A DNA stretch of 64,000 nt, taken from NCBI GenBank assembly GCA_009617715.1, contig VTFK01000052.1, forward strand, positions 62,001 to 126,000. Direction: 5' to 3'. The stretch comes from Plectrocnemia conspersa (Eukaryota; Arthropoda; Insecta; Trichoptera; Polycentropodidae). This document shows, piece by piece, positions 38,224 to 48,382 of this stretch. A model generated the notes under the pieces. The model saw only the letters and a program-made list of their open reading frames with translations. It made no database searches and was not told the DNA's origin. The position numbers and the translations under genes are program-made. Position 1 is the first letter of the stretch, and every line of letters begins with the position of its first letter.

Positions 38224-38515
38224 TCATGGCGTGAAAATATGTAAAACAAAACAGACGAACAAGCGATTTAAGACGAGAAATAAAACTGCATCGAGAGCAG
38301 ACGCCCATGATTCAAGACGAGAAAGAACCAGACCGAGAACGAACAACAACAACAAACAAACATCATTCAGAAGACATGACTTTTCTACCAGCTTCTCCAT
38401 CAGCATTGTCTATGAAATACAATAAATAAATAAATAATTTTGCACTGGTTAATTGTACGAATTAACTAAATAAACTCTTGGCTCCTAAGACACACCATTT
38501 CAGCCTCAAAATCTG
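38224..38515 (+). repeat. LTR-like dispersed repeat, copy 1
   Basis: Shares with 51640-51935 an ordered set of words: an A/G-rich GA-repeat segment with AACCAGACCGAGA, then CTTCTCCATCAGC, an AATAAA-containing segment, and GCCTCAAAATC near the end. This layout is reminiscent of a solo LTR (U3/R/U5 with a polyadenylation signal), but no tRNA primer site or retroelement ORF was identified. Confidence 0.45.
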
Positions 38516-39606
38516 AAATATTTATACGTGGTATATTGAATATATATTAGGTCGAATATATTATTGTGTATATTTTAATGCACCTATCAAATATCTATCG
38601 TTCATAAACTGTTATTATGTAATTTAAATTTTGTTAAATCAATATTGGCAAGTGGTAACTAAATGTTCAAATATATTATACTTGAATTTCTACAGTCCAC
38701 TAAATGGGAAATGCTACGTTGTCATTTATTTATTTTACAAGTAAATCGCGCACCTCATGTAGCAATTTCAGATTGACTAATATTGTTTTATTTTATTTTT
38801 ATTAATAAATCAATTAAAGTTATTGTAAATAATAAAGTAATTTTAATTTACTTGAATAAGTTTAAAAAAATACCAAAACGATCTACTTCACACATATTAA
38901 AGTTACATTATGCGACAAGCTGGCTAATGCAGTACACTTTTACACACAACACCTAACCATCTGTGAAACATTTTCATCCAAGTTATTCACAAAGGGAAAC
39001 AAACTATCCTTCTCTATGTATTGTACGTGCACGTAAAGGGTGATTTTAAAATCTATAAAAACAAAGTACTTATTTGAATTGGTTTGTTATTTATTCATGC
39101 GGAACTTTAGTAGCGGCAAAGAAGAGGCACTTTGTTGTGTCACTCTTGAGATCTTAAGATTAAATGTTGCCTCTTGAGTGTTTTGTAATTTGTATACCTG
39201 TTTTTAGACAGTATGGCAATTTTAAAAAAACAAGATTCTTAGAATTTTCTGACATGACACGCTTTGATAATTTGAGAATATTGAACTGATGATATTTTTA
39301 ATCGTTATTTTTATGTGCTGATAATTTATTTATTTTATACACATAAAATGCATCAGTACTACAAATTGTCGATTGACCTTCAGCTTTCGTGATGAAAATA
39401 TTATATCAAATCATACAAATCAGGTTTGAAAAAATCGATATTTTTGTGTATTCGTCAAATTAGTTATCGACAAGAAAAATATTACAGTCTGTGTATTAAA
39501 ACATGCAATAAATCAGGTTAGGGGTAAAAATACCTAATGTACATTTTATTAGTGAGTGGGTGAATATAATCAATAATGATTTTTATGGTGTTGTTCGTTG
39601 TATATG
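38516..39606. other. No gene recognised
   Basis: AT-rich. Nothing supported. Confidence 0.45.
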
Positions 39607-39789
39607 ATCTACTGCAGTGGTTCTTAACCGGTGCACCAGTGCACCGCGAGCTTATTGCAAGTGCACCGCGAGAAAATTGGTAAAAACAAAAAATCCGCAA
39701 AATAGTAAAATCTTAATGTTCTAATCAATTTGTATTTTATTATAGTCGTGATATCCTACAGTGGATAAATTTAAAACTGTCCAATAGCG

Positions 39790-41284
39790 CGATGTATACT
39801 GACAAGTTAAATCGCCACTTCACTACGAAGCACGCCGATCTTGCATCAAAAAGTAAAGATTACTTTAAAAGATTGTGAAGCATGCAAAATAAGCAAGCGA
39901 AATATTTTGAAAAAACTGTTAAAATTTCCAAAAAGGTACAACTGGCTTCATACAAGGTTGCTGAATTGATTACTGTACAATTAAAACCACATACTATAGA
40001 GTCTGTAATTTTACCTGCATATTGTGAAATAAGAAAAATTATGTTTGGTGATGAAGCAAAAAGGAAATTATGAAAATTCCTCTTTCAAACGATACAATAA
40101 AAAAAATAATTAAATATGTCGGATGATACTGAGAAAACAGTTAACGATAAACTTTCCAAGCGATATTTTGTTTTACAAGTCGACGGATCTACTGACATTA
40201 GCGGTAAGACACAAATAGTAGGATTCGTTCGTTTCATAAATGAAAACAAAATAGTAAATCAATATCTATGCTGCAAAAAACTTATCGAGCATATGACAGA
40301 ACAAGATGTTTTTGATCTTATTTATTCATATTTAGAACAATTTAAAATATCATGGGAGTTATGTGTAGGAATTTGTATGGATGGTGCTCCTTCAATGGTA
40401 GACTCATTTAAAGGATTTGTAACCCTTGCAAAGACAAGAAAACCTAATATTATATCTACGCACTGTTTTTCACATAGAGAATCTTTAGTTTTGAAAACAT
40501 TACCAGCAGCACTAAAACCTGTACTAGATCAAGTTGTAAATATAATGAATTTCATAAAATCAAGACCTTTAAAAACACGCATGTTTAAAAAACTTTGCAT
40601 TTCTATGGAAGCTATGTACGAGTGTTTGCCTTTTCACACTGAAGTCAGGTGGTTATCGAAGGGTAAAGTTTTATGCCGATAGAACTTAAGAATGAATTGT
40701 TAATCTTTTTTCGAAATGAAGGTATGGATGATTTTGTAAAATGTCTTAAGAATAATGATTGGTATGCTAAAGTGGCATATTTAGCAGATATTTTTAATTA
40801 CTTAAATAACGTTAACACAAGCATTCAAGGAAAAAATGAAAAATTCATGACATTCATTGACAAATTGACAGGATTTCGGAAAAAAATAACTCTTTTGAAA
40901 AATCGAATAATAGAAAAAAAGGTAGATATGTTTTCTTCACTTAACGAAAATATTCCCAAGGGAGTTATTTCCGCAATAATAGACCATTTAACTTTATTGG
41001 AAGAAAAATTGCACATTATTTTCCATTCTTAAATATAGAAAATTATGACCGGATACGAAATCATCAAATTAGTCTCATTGTCGACTGATCCTACTCCAAA
41101 AATTAAATTTTCCGAAATAACTATAAAGAATTTTTGGATTACTGTCCAAGAGGAATATTCCCTTCTTTACATGAAGGCACTGAAAATTTTGTTACAGTTT
41201 TTAACATCATATTTGTGTGAGCTTGGTTTTTCAACAACAACTAATATGAAAACTAAAAAACGAGAAAGACAGAAAAAAATTTAA
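39790..41284 (+). pseudogene. hAT transposase (family B copy 2)
   Basis: Same protein as in copy 1, on the plus strand. It begins in the His half of the BED finger (NRHFTTKH) because the Cys half is deleted. Readable pieces are 39882-40073, 40116-40682, 40673-41032 and 41045-41284. The first catalytic block reads QVDGSTDIS where copy 1 has QVDESTDIT; the second reads DGAPSMVDSFKGF, retaining the segment lost in copy 1. RWLSKGKVLCR is followed by a 4-base loss relative to copy 1 that shifts the frame near 40677. ALKILLQFLTSYLCELGFS ends the dimerisation domain. An early TGA lies near 39876. Together the two copies show different, independent breaks. Confidence 0.88.
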
Positions 41285-41305
41285 ACGAAGAATTCAGGGT
41301 AACTA

Positions 41306-42563
41306 TTAGGTAATCCCGGAATTAATGTCGTTTTTTTAATAGGCAACTTTGGCTTAGTATTTTTGGGTCCGATGAGCAGTGAAGACGTGCGCTGTAATTT
41401 TTTTCTTCTCTGTGATCCTTTGCCTTTCTTTTAAACAAAAAAAATCTTTTCTACCCCATTTACAAACAATGGCAGAGACGTGTTCTTCGGAAACACATTT
41501 AAGAAGCTGTATGCTGTTTTCGTTTCATTAAAAAAAAACTGCGACAGAAGCAACAGAATGCATTTATGACATTTACGATGATATACTGGACAAAAGAAAG
41601 TGCCAAAGTGGGTTCAAAAAAAAATTTCCAACGGGCAATCTCGATTTGAAGGACGAGCTTCGAAGTGGACGGCCCAGTCTAGTGGATAGTCCAGCTCTAA
41701 AAAGGCGGAAATCGAAGCAAATCCGATTATGACCATTGATGAATTATCGAAGAAAACGTCACGGTTGAACACCCATCGTTAAAAACTGCGAAAAGTTAAA
41801 AAATAAGGTATCTCGGTTCCTCGCGCGCACACCGACGCAACAAAGCTCAACGCCTCAACACATGCAAAATACTGCAAGAAAAGCAACATTTTACCCCGTT
41901 TCTCCATGACCTTATCACCAGAGACGAAAAAATGGGTTCTTTATCATGATATAAAAAATAGAAACAATGGTTAAATCGAAGTCAAACCCCAATTCCAACA
42001 CCAAAACTAGGACTACATCCTCGGAAAGCATTATTGTGTGTGTGGTGGGATTCGAAAGGTGTAATTTATTATGATGTTTTAAAACAAAGGGCAAACTGTT
42101 ACTGCAGCCCTCTATTGTGAACAGATGGACAAATTAAATACGACGTTAAAAAAATTAGACCTGCTCTTGTGAATAAAAGTAATGTCATTCTTCAACATGA
42201 TAACGCCCAGCCGCATGTTGCCGATATTACCGTAAAAAAAATCCAGGACCTTAGCTGGAATGTTTTATTGCATCCACCCTATTCTCCGGACTTGGTACCG
42301 AGCAGCTTTCACTTATTTGCTTTTTTAGAAACGCAATTGGGGAACAAAAAATTCGACAATTCGACAAAAACTGAAATCGGGTCTTTCGGAGTTCTTCGAA
42401 TCTAAACCAAAAATGAGAAAGGAATTTTAGATCTAGTAACAAGATGGCAAAGAGTCGTAGATAACACTAGAAATTACTTTGTATTAAAAAAATATTAAAT
42501 AATTGAAAAAAAAAATAAGTTTGAGTTTTAATAAAAAACGACATTAATTCCGGGATTACCTAA
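41306..42563 (+). mobile_element. Mariner element inserted in hAT-B (1258 bp)
   Basis: Perfect inverted ends of about 31 bp beginning TTAGGTAATCCCGGAATT, flanked by TA (41304-41305, 42564-42565). The full length is close to the usual 1.3 kb for mariner. The uninterrupted family B copy 1 shows the empty target at about 26730-26745 with a single TA, which proves the boundaries. Confidence 0.96.
41497..42495 (+). pseudogene. Mariner transposase, inactivated
   Basis: Mariner (D34D type) transposase read across frames. Start region HLRSCMLFSFH.KKTATEATECIYDIY (41497 onward), then GNLDLKDELRSGRPSL. The catalytic domain shows RDEK near 41921 (first Asp) and HDNAQPH near 42196 (second Asp), then HPPYSPDLVPSSFHLF, where the third catalytic Asp of the usual PSDYHLF is Ser, exactly 35 positions after the second. 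The tail reads TRWQRVVDNTRNYF with stop near 42495. Several frameshifts split the protein. The near-intact TIRs and length suggest it is one of the younger insertions here. Confidence 0.88.
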
Positions 42564-43100
42564 TACATAAAATATTCGACGTAATATTTTTGATATCTGC
42601 AAAAGCCAACAAGCTCAGGTATCACAATAATTAATTTTTGATTGATCATATAAATTCCATTATGTTAAGCAGGAACGTCATTTTGGGTAAACAAAGGGGG
42701 AAAATGCACCACTTAGATTTGCCACCCAAAGAGCACCTTTAAATATTAATACAAATATTTTTAATAAAACACGTAATTAAAAATTGTTTTTAGGGCAAAA
42801 TTAACTACCTAAATTTATTTTCAATACTAAACTTTTTTATATAATTTAATTTAAAAAAATATGTAAAAAATTTGTATGTAATTTTGTATGTACTATTATT
42901 TTTTTTAAATATGTAATAAAAATTATGTCCACATATTTTTTTCGACCTCTTAATTCTGGTGCACCGCCACTTTTTCCCATGATCAAAAGTGCACCGTGAC
43001 TTTGAAAAGGCTAAGAACCACTGATCTACTGTTACAAAAGTATGATATAATATCCTATATTTCCAAATAAGATGTAGAAAACAGTAAAAATAATAATTAA

Positions 43101-43331
43101 TCCAACTCAGAGAAACGACAGAATAAATATGAGATTGATGGCAATATATATAAAGATCCTCATTTAATAGCAGAAGAAATTAATACTTACTACATTGAGA
43201 GTATAGAAGAGACTGTGAATTCAATACCTCAGTTTATTAATTTTATACAATATAATAATAAAACATTGAGTTTAAATCAATATCTTAAGAATAAATTTAA
43301 AAAAAAAAAAATCAGTAAAGATGAAATATAA
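43101..43331 (+). pseudogene. LINE linker fragment, open without ATG
   Basis: A continuous 76-codon frame without an ATG reads KYEIDGNIYKDPHLIAEEIN then TYYIESIEETVNSIPQF, ending near ISKDEI. It resembles the linker between endonuclease and RT in CR1/Jockey LINEs, where the pattern I.G...DP..IA..FN.YY..I is common and is followed by IS..EL. No endonuclease or RT blocks are adjacent. Confidence 0.45.
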
Positions 43332-43672
43332 GTAATATAAAGCTACGATTTTTGAACTCCAGAGCATGTTAATTTTAGGTAGTATATATTTTTAGTTTGT
43401 TCCTCAACCAAAAATATGTTGACTATCTCTTGAACAATTAAATAATAAGGGCAGTAAATATTAAATACTTAATCTCTCTGTTATTCACTATACATTTTCT
43501 ACAATAAATCTCTAGTATCGTTCGCGTCACACCTGTGTGCCTTTCTCAGTTTTGCCGCTCGTTCGTTCTATACAAACACAATTGGACACTTGAATGTTCC
43601 ATACAAATGTGGCGTATAATCGCAATAAACGTGATATGAAAACGAAGGCAAACGGGTGGCCACATGTTTGCT

Positions 43673-43735
43673 ATATATATATATGCTGCAACGAAAACTT
43701 TCATTCATTTCAGCATGGCACGGGTATGTGACACT
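43673..43735 (+). promoter_or_regulatory. Candidate core promoter with short ATG exon
   Basis: TATATATATATA (43673-43685) is followed about 30 bp later by TCATTC (43701-43706), which fits an arthropod initiator. Then comes CAGCATGGCACGGGTATGTG, an ATG three codons before a GTATGT donor-like site. Read without splicing, the ATG gives only 24 codons. Circumstantial. Confidence 0.25.
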
Positions 43736-44005
43736 CACACCACCACCAGAAACTACCGAAGCTCTTTGTTTCGACCCGTTACTATATGAACTTGGGAAGT
43801 TTATAATTCTATAACATTTTAGTCATATAAGAAAATATCTATAAAAGAGATAATATATTATATTGTAATATACAGGGCTTTTTTTATATCAATGTAATGG
43901 AATTTATAAAAAAATATACATAGCTCGTAAAGCTTCAAATATAAATATATTTTTTCATACTAATAATAAAATCCTTATTTGTTATCTGGAGTATGTAAAC
44001 TATAT

Positions 44006-44177
44006 TCATATTATATATTTAATATGAAAGGATCGTTTTTGCCGCGCCAGAGCGTCCTCAAGACTTGAATGAATTCTTGGCGGCTCATAGGCGATCAAAC
44101 TGTAACGATTGAAATGGAAATGTTTCTCCGGACTAGTATAGCCCAAATATTCGTAATTGCGGCGAATATCTAAATTT
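44006..44177 (-). CDS. Candidate host terminal exon, unrecognised protein
   Basis: On the minus strand a splice-acceptor-like TTATTCAG ends at 44178. It opens into a 56-codon frame beginning NLDIRRNYEYLGYTSPEK and containing FNRYSLIAYEPPRIHSSLED, ending in RQKRSFHIKYII and a TGA at 44008-44006. GC is near 47 percent at 44041-44160 by eye, about double the surroundings, and the two other frames of this strand are closed. The composition is protein-like and does not match any transposon family I know. The exon start phase would be split after two bases of a codon. No upstream exon was identified, so the gene is unknown. It could also be part of an unrecognised repeat. Confidence 0.4.
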
Positions 44178-44839
44178 CTGAATAATTAATACAAATTACG
44201 TGTAACGATTACTCAGAACATTTTGAATCATGCAACTCTAATATTTATCCAATTACTAAATTATCTATTAATAAAATAAAACATGATTTTTCTGTATACT
44301 TTAAATACTATTTTTTTTATATAGTTAATTCTTTGGTGTAGTTTTTGTTTTTAATTTACATAATAAAAACGACAGGATATATTTATAAAACACTTATCTT
44401 AAAGCTTTCACGAGGTTTGCAAAACACACGATTGAAACTCACAAATAGCTTTATCGTGTTTTATGAAAATTTATCTCAAACTTTCCTAACTTTTATTGTT
44501 TTAAAAGCCTTCTATCTCGCATTTTACTACGAAACCACGCCCTACATATGTATTCATTGTCACACGTGTGTGGCTAAAAGTAAACTAAAACTAAGGTATA
44601 CTTTTTAAAATGAATACAGTAAACAGTATTTTTTTTATTAAAATTCAGTATGTTAAAAATAAATTTAATTTAGATTTTATATAATAAAAATGCTTCAATT
44701 TATAACATTTATTTAAAGTATTATTATTAAATTGTAAATTTCTATAGTTAAAAATTTATGAATTCTGAATTGTTTGCATGAATTTGAGGGTAATATTTCT
44801 GATTATTCACTAAAAAAATAAAATAATTTACTAGCTTAT
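44178..44839. other. No gene recognised
   Basis: The open frame 44345-44608 (87 codons) has no motif. If the exon at 44006-44177 is real, this would be intron. Confidence 0.35.
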
Positions 44840-45560
44840 AAAGGATATAAATTCGTTATTTTAAACAAAAACTATGACAAAAATATATTAGATAGCGACT
44901 ATAAAACTAAAATGCTTATTGACAAAATACCAATTCAATCACGAGATCATTTCACGGCTAAAATCATCCAGAATCTTAAGGTTATATGGATTACCGAAAA
45001 TTCATAAACAAAACATAGTTTAAAGACCTTTTGTTAATGCAGTTTACGTACCTACTCTTAAAATTAAAAAAATACGTAGCAAAAAACTTATACCAGCAAA
45101 CAACCAAAATTTGGAAAATTTTTACGATTTAAAAAAAAAATTAAATTATCGGACGAATATTTTTGGTCAGTTTTGACGTAATGTCACTATTTACTATTAT
45201 TTCAATATCAAAAGCAGTTTAAATCTTAAAATAAAAATAAGAACCTCTTATATACAATATTTGTGATCTTATAACCCACTGCCTTAATTATAGTTATTTC
45301 ATTTACAATAAACAATAGACTTTTTATAAAAGATTTCCAAAGCAGAGATTTCAAAATTTTTTAATTTAAACCAAAAATTTGGCTTTAATATATAGACAAC
45401 AAATTTGAAATTTTTGTTTATGGATTTATTAGATTAAACAATTTTCTGAATCGTTCAAAAAATCAACATTAAAAATACTTTGATAATATAAAAAAATAGC
45501 AAAATATATCTAAGACTTATTGATTCTTAGAAAAATTATTGGAACATTTGGACACACAGT
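44840..45560 (+). pseudogene. Penelope-like element RT fragment
   Basis: The hallmark RLYGLPKIHK of Penelope-like RTs is at 44979-45008. Before it is GYKFVILNKNYDKNIL, corresponding to KG...VI....Y. After it are RPFVNAVYVPTLKI (usual RPI.S..G.PTY.LAK.L) and DLITHCLNYSYFIYN (45265-45309), corresponding to the block before the catalytic MGSPLSP segment. The catalytic YADD-like part is not readable. Frame changes and stops are numerous. Related endonuclease sequence is found at 53.5 kb, but the two are separate insertions or pieces. Confidence 0.65.
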
Positions 45561-46444
45561 TGATAGGAAAAAACACATAGTAATCGAACTAAATTAAATT
45601 GCTTCTGAACTAAATTAAATCAGATAAAATTTTTGATAATAAACATAAATTTATAATAAAAAGAAAAATAATAATAAAAAAATAGAGAAAAATGGAAATT
45701 TTCTAGGTAGTGTTTTTGATTTCTCAACATGTTTTATTTCTCAAGAAAATATAAAAATGTGCTTATGAAAATAGATTTAGGTAATAAATAAATCAAATAA
45801 TAATATTGAAATAAAACGTATATAAACTAAATAAATCAGAACATATAGATATACATATATAAGATTAAAATAAAATGTATATAAAACATATAACACCATT
45901 TATAAAATTTTTCTATTTGTTTATTTTAAAGTAGTGCTTAATAAAATACAACGCGTTTAACGTTGTTTAGTTACAAAATCGTAGATAGTGCATTATTAAG
46001 TTGATGTTAAGTTTCTGTCCTTTTGCCAATATAATAAATTATTTAGCTAGGACCGGTCCTGTATATTAAGTACACTAGGGTTTTGAAAAAACCTATGTAT
46101 TGATACAGTTTCTTCTTTAGTTTATTAAAATTTGTAATTGCATAAAGTATCTTTAAACTTATTTTATTCTAAAGTTTTGAATAAGAATTTCAGTGCTCCT
46201 TTTACAGATAGCAATGTCGAATCTTCTCTGCTCAAAGATTCTTTATTTATATATTGAATATAGATAAACCACGTTATAATAGTTTTGATATTGAAAATAT
46301 TTAAGCATTATTTTATTTTTAATAATTCTCGAGAAAGCATAACATTTCTAGAAAAACCATAAATATCTCAAGAGATTCTCGAATAGAAACACTCGTTTGT
46401 GAGTCTGTAGAAAAATAGGATGAGTACTTTCCGAAGAGGGTGTT
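45561..46444. other. No gene recognised
   Basis: AT-rich. A 12-bp palindrome AGGACCGGTCCT lies near 46050. Nothing else supported. Confidence 0.45.
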
Positions 46445-46446
46445 TA

Positions 46447-47311
46447 GAGTACGCTCGGGATAAGGATTCCGGTTTGTTATTGTGTGCGTGAACTGTGTGG
46501 CTCAAAACAATTTCGCTCAGAATATTTAATTTTTTTTATTTTATAAGAAAATATATGTTTATTTAACATACATATATCTGAGCTAAGTTGGAAATTTCAA
46601 CGGACAATTAAAAATATATTATATAATCGAAGAAACCAGACATTTACGTCATTAATTAAATATTTGCAAAATTCAAAATCTTTCACTAGTCAAAAAAATC
46701 TTTAGCTATTCTTTAAAAGCAAAAAGATATAAAATGGGTAAAGAAATTATTCGCAGATTGTTTAATGGCTCGACGACTCTATTAAATCATTAGAATCCAT
46801 TGAATAAATTAAAAAATTATCATTAGCGCAACGATAAGAATAATAATTTTTTTAAGCCTTACAGAGAATAGTGTAAAAAAACCAACAACGTACAGATTAA
46901 TGGAAAAATACTTAAAATATTTTAATCCACGGGTAAGAGAACGAATAACTTACAGTGTATATTTGAAGCCTTGATATCAATTAACCCAGATATGCCCTAG
47001 AAATTTTGTTCTCTTAAAATTACATTTATAAATAAAAAACAGTGGCACGAGTTTAGTGACCTACCCATGGGACAGTGGGCATATCTGGGTTTTAAACCAA
47101 TATCAACACAAAATTATTTAAAATAAATCACTAGAGAAAATCGAACTTCTGTGCCACACTACACTTTAATGATGAATACGGCGTTGACGAATCAGCGACT
47201 GTCCTTAAAAGAGAAAGCGAGAAAACTAAGTACACACTACATCGCTTCTCCTTCTCATATACATGTACACGCACACAATAACAAACCGGCATCCTTATCC
47301 CGAGCGTACTC
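46447..47311. mobile_element. Unclassified TIR element, long TIRs, TA-flanked (865 bp)
   Basis: Inverted ends of 44 bp (46447-46490 and 47268-47311) begin GAGTACGCTCGGGATAAGG and match with one mismatch. TA lies immediately outside both (46445-46446, 47312-47313), consistent with a TA target duplication as in Tc1/mariner/pogo elements. The interior has no recognisable transposase and contains its own small inverted-repeat unit. I do not recognise the terminal sequence. The open frame 47151-47414 runs across the right TIR and is not a gene. Confidence 0.8.
46985..47089. repeat. Small inverted-repeat unit, piggyBac-like ends
   Basis: CCCAGATATGCCC (46985-46997) and its exact complement (47077-47089) bound 105 bp. 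TTAA sits directly at the left (46981-46984), and TTTTAA follows on the right. The TTAACCC start is reminiscent of piggyBac-type MITEs, but the right TTAA is displaced by two bases. Confidence 0.5.
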
Positions 47312-47313
47312 TA

Positions 47314-47790
47314 CACGATTTTTAAATCCTAGTTTTTTAATATCAATAGCTATAGGTTTTTATTTATCAGTGAAAACAATAATTTGTGAGGAAATCGTGA
47401 TTTTTTCAAAGTAAAATTCACTAGATTTAAGTCGTTAAGTTTATTTTCCATATATAATTAAAAAAACTGTTGATGAACACCATTATATAAATTTACTTAG
47501 TACTTAGTAATGTATTTTCCGCTATGTTAAATTCATAAATACAAATTTGTACATCATATATTTTGCTTAATCAAATACAACGAATGCGAGAGGTAATAAA
47601 ATTGAAAGAATTTGCTTAATTTTGTGAACACTAAAAATTTATAGATGTCACTGAAAATTCGACGCTTGGTTTGTGTGCTGGTTCTGAAAACGAGGTTAAC
47701 TCTAAACTGTATGGTAATGGGCTCCAAAATTAGCTATCGCAATGTGCACGCATGTTTACTTCGGATTATGCCTCTATTATATCTATACAC
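47314..47790. other. No gene recognised
   Basis: AT-rich spacer. Confidence 0.4.
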
Positions 47791-48084
47791 TAGGGTTACC
47801 AATTTCTAAAAAGTAAATTAATTTATGCCGTCAAATTTTCGTCATTAAAAAAGTATGTGCCAGCAACAAAAAGCATAAGAATAATAATAAAATAATATAA
47901 GTATTATACTAAATTTATTATTATGAAAATAGAATTAAATTTTTTTTTTAAATTTATATCTTTACGTTAAGTATCAGTACGTTTTTTATTGTTTATAATT
48001 CATTATCATTATTAGGTGCAAGATATATTAGAATAATCAATTTTAAAAAATCTTTTAAATCTAGATTATATTTTGGCAACCTTA
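47791..48084. mobile_element. Possible short MITE (hAT-like ends)
   Basis: TAGGGTTACCAA at the left and TTGGCAACCTTA at the right are imperfect inverted ends (two mismatches in 12) of a kind common in hAT MITEs. The 8-base flanks match at only 5 positions, so the TSD is not convincing. Confidence 0.3.
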
Positions 48085-48380
48085 CACCACACACACACGT
48101 TATTGGCTTCGCCATTCGAACTCGAAACTTCTCGGTGCTTAAATTGCGTACGTTTTCGGAAGCATGCTAATACTGGAGCTAAACTTTCGATAAGTGTCTT
48201 TGAATGGGTCTAGGTTTGAATTTATCATTCCATGTGTGGGCATAGTTTGAAAAGTAGAAGATTTCAGATCGCTATCTGTTTGCTATTATCGTGTTTATGC
48301 ATTACGATTGATGAGATTTTTCAACTACTAAAACGTTTTTTAATTTATATTTTCATAAATTTAGCTATTAGAAAAAAATA
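48085..48380. other. No gene recognised
   Basis: A slightly GC-richer patch with a short (CA)n run near 48085-48098. The open frame 48232-48462 runs into the Tigger TIR and is not a gene. Confidence 0.4.
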
Positions 48381-48382
48381 TA

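Larger units (their letters stand above)
39615..43023 (+). mobile_element. hAT family B, copy 2, with nested mariner (3409 bp)
   Basis: TIRs CAGTGGTTCTTAACC at 39615 and the complement of CAGTGGTTCTTAGCC ending at 43023. Perfect 8-bp TSD atctactg (39607-39614, 43024-43031). Inverted relative to copy 1. About 220 bp present in copy 1, including the Cys half of the BED finger, are deleted near 39780. A mariner at 41306-42563 sits in the 3' untranslated part. Without it the copy is about 2.15 kb. Confidence 0.95.

Noticed and set aside
47151..47414. 87-codon open frame as a gene
   Set aside because: It runs through the right TIR of the long-TIR element and into flanking DNA, so it is accidental.
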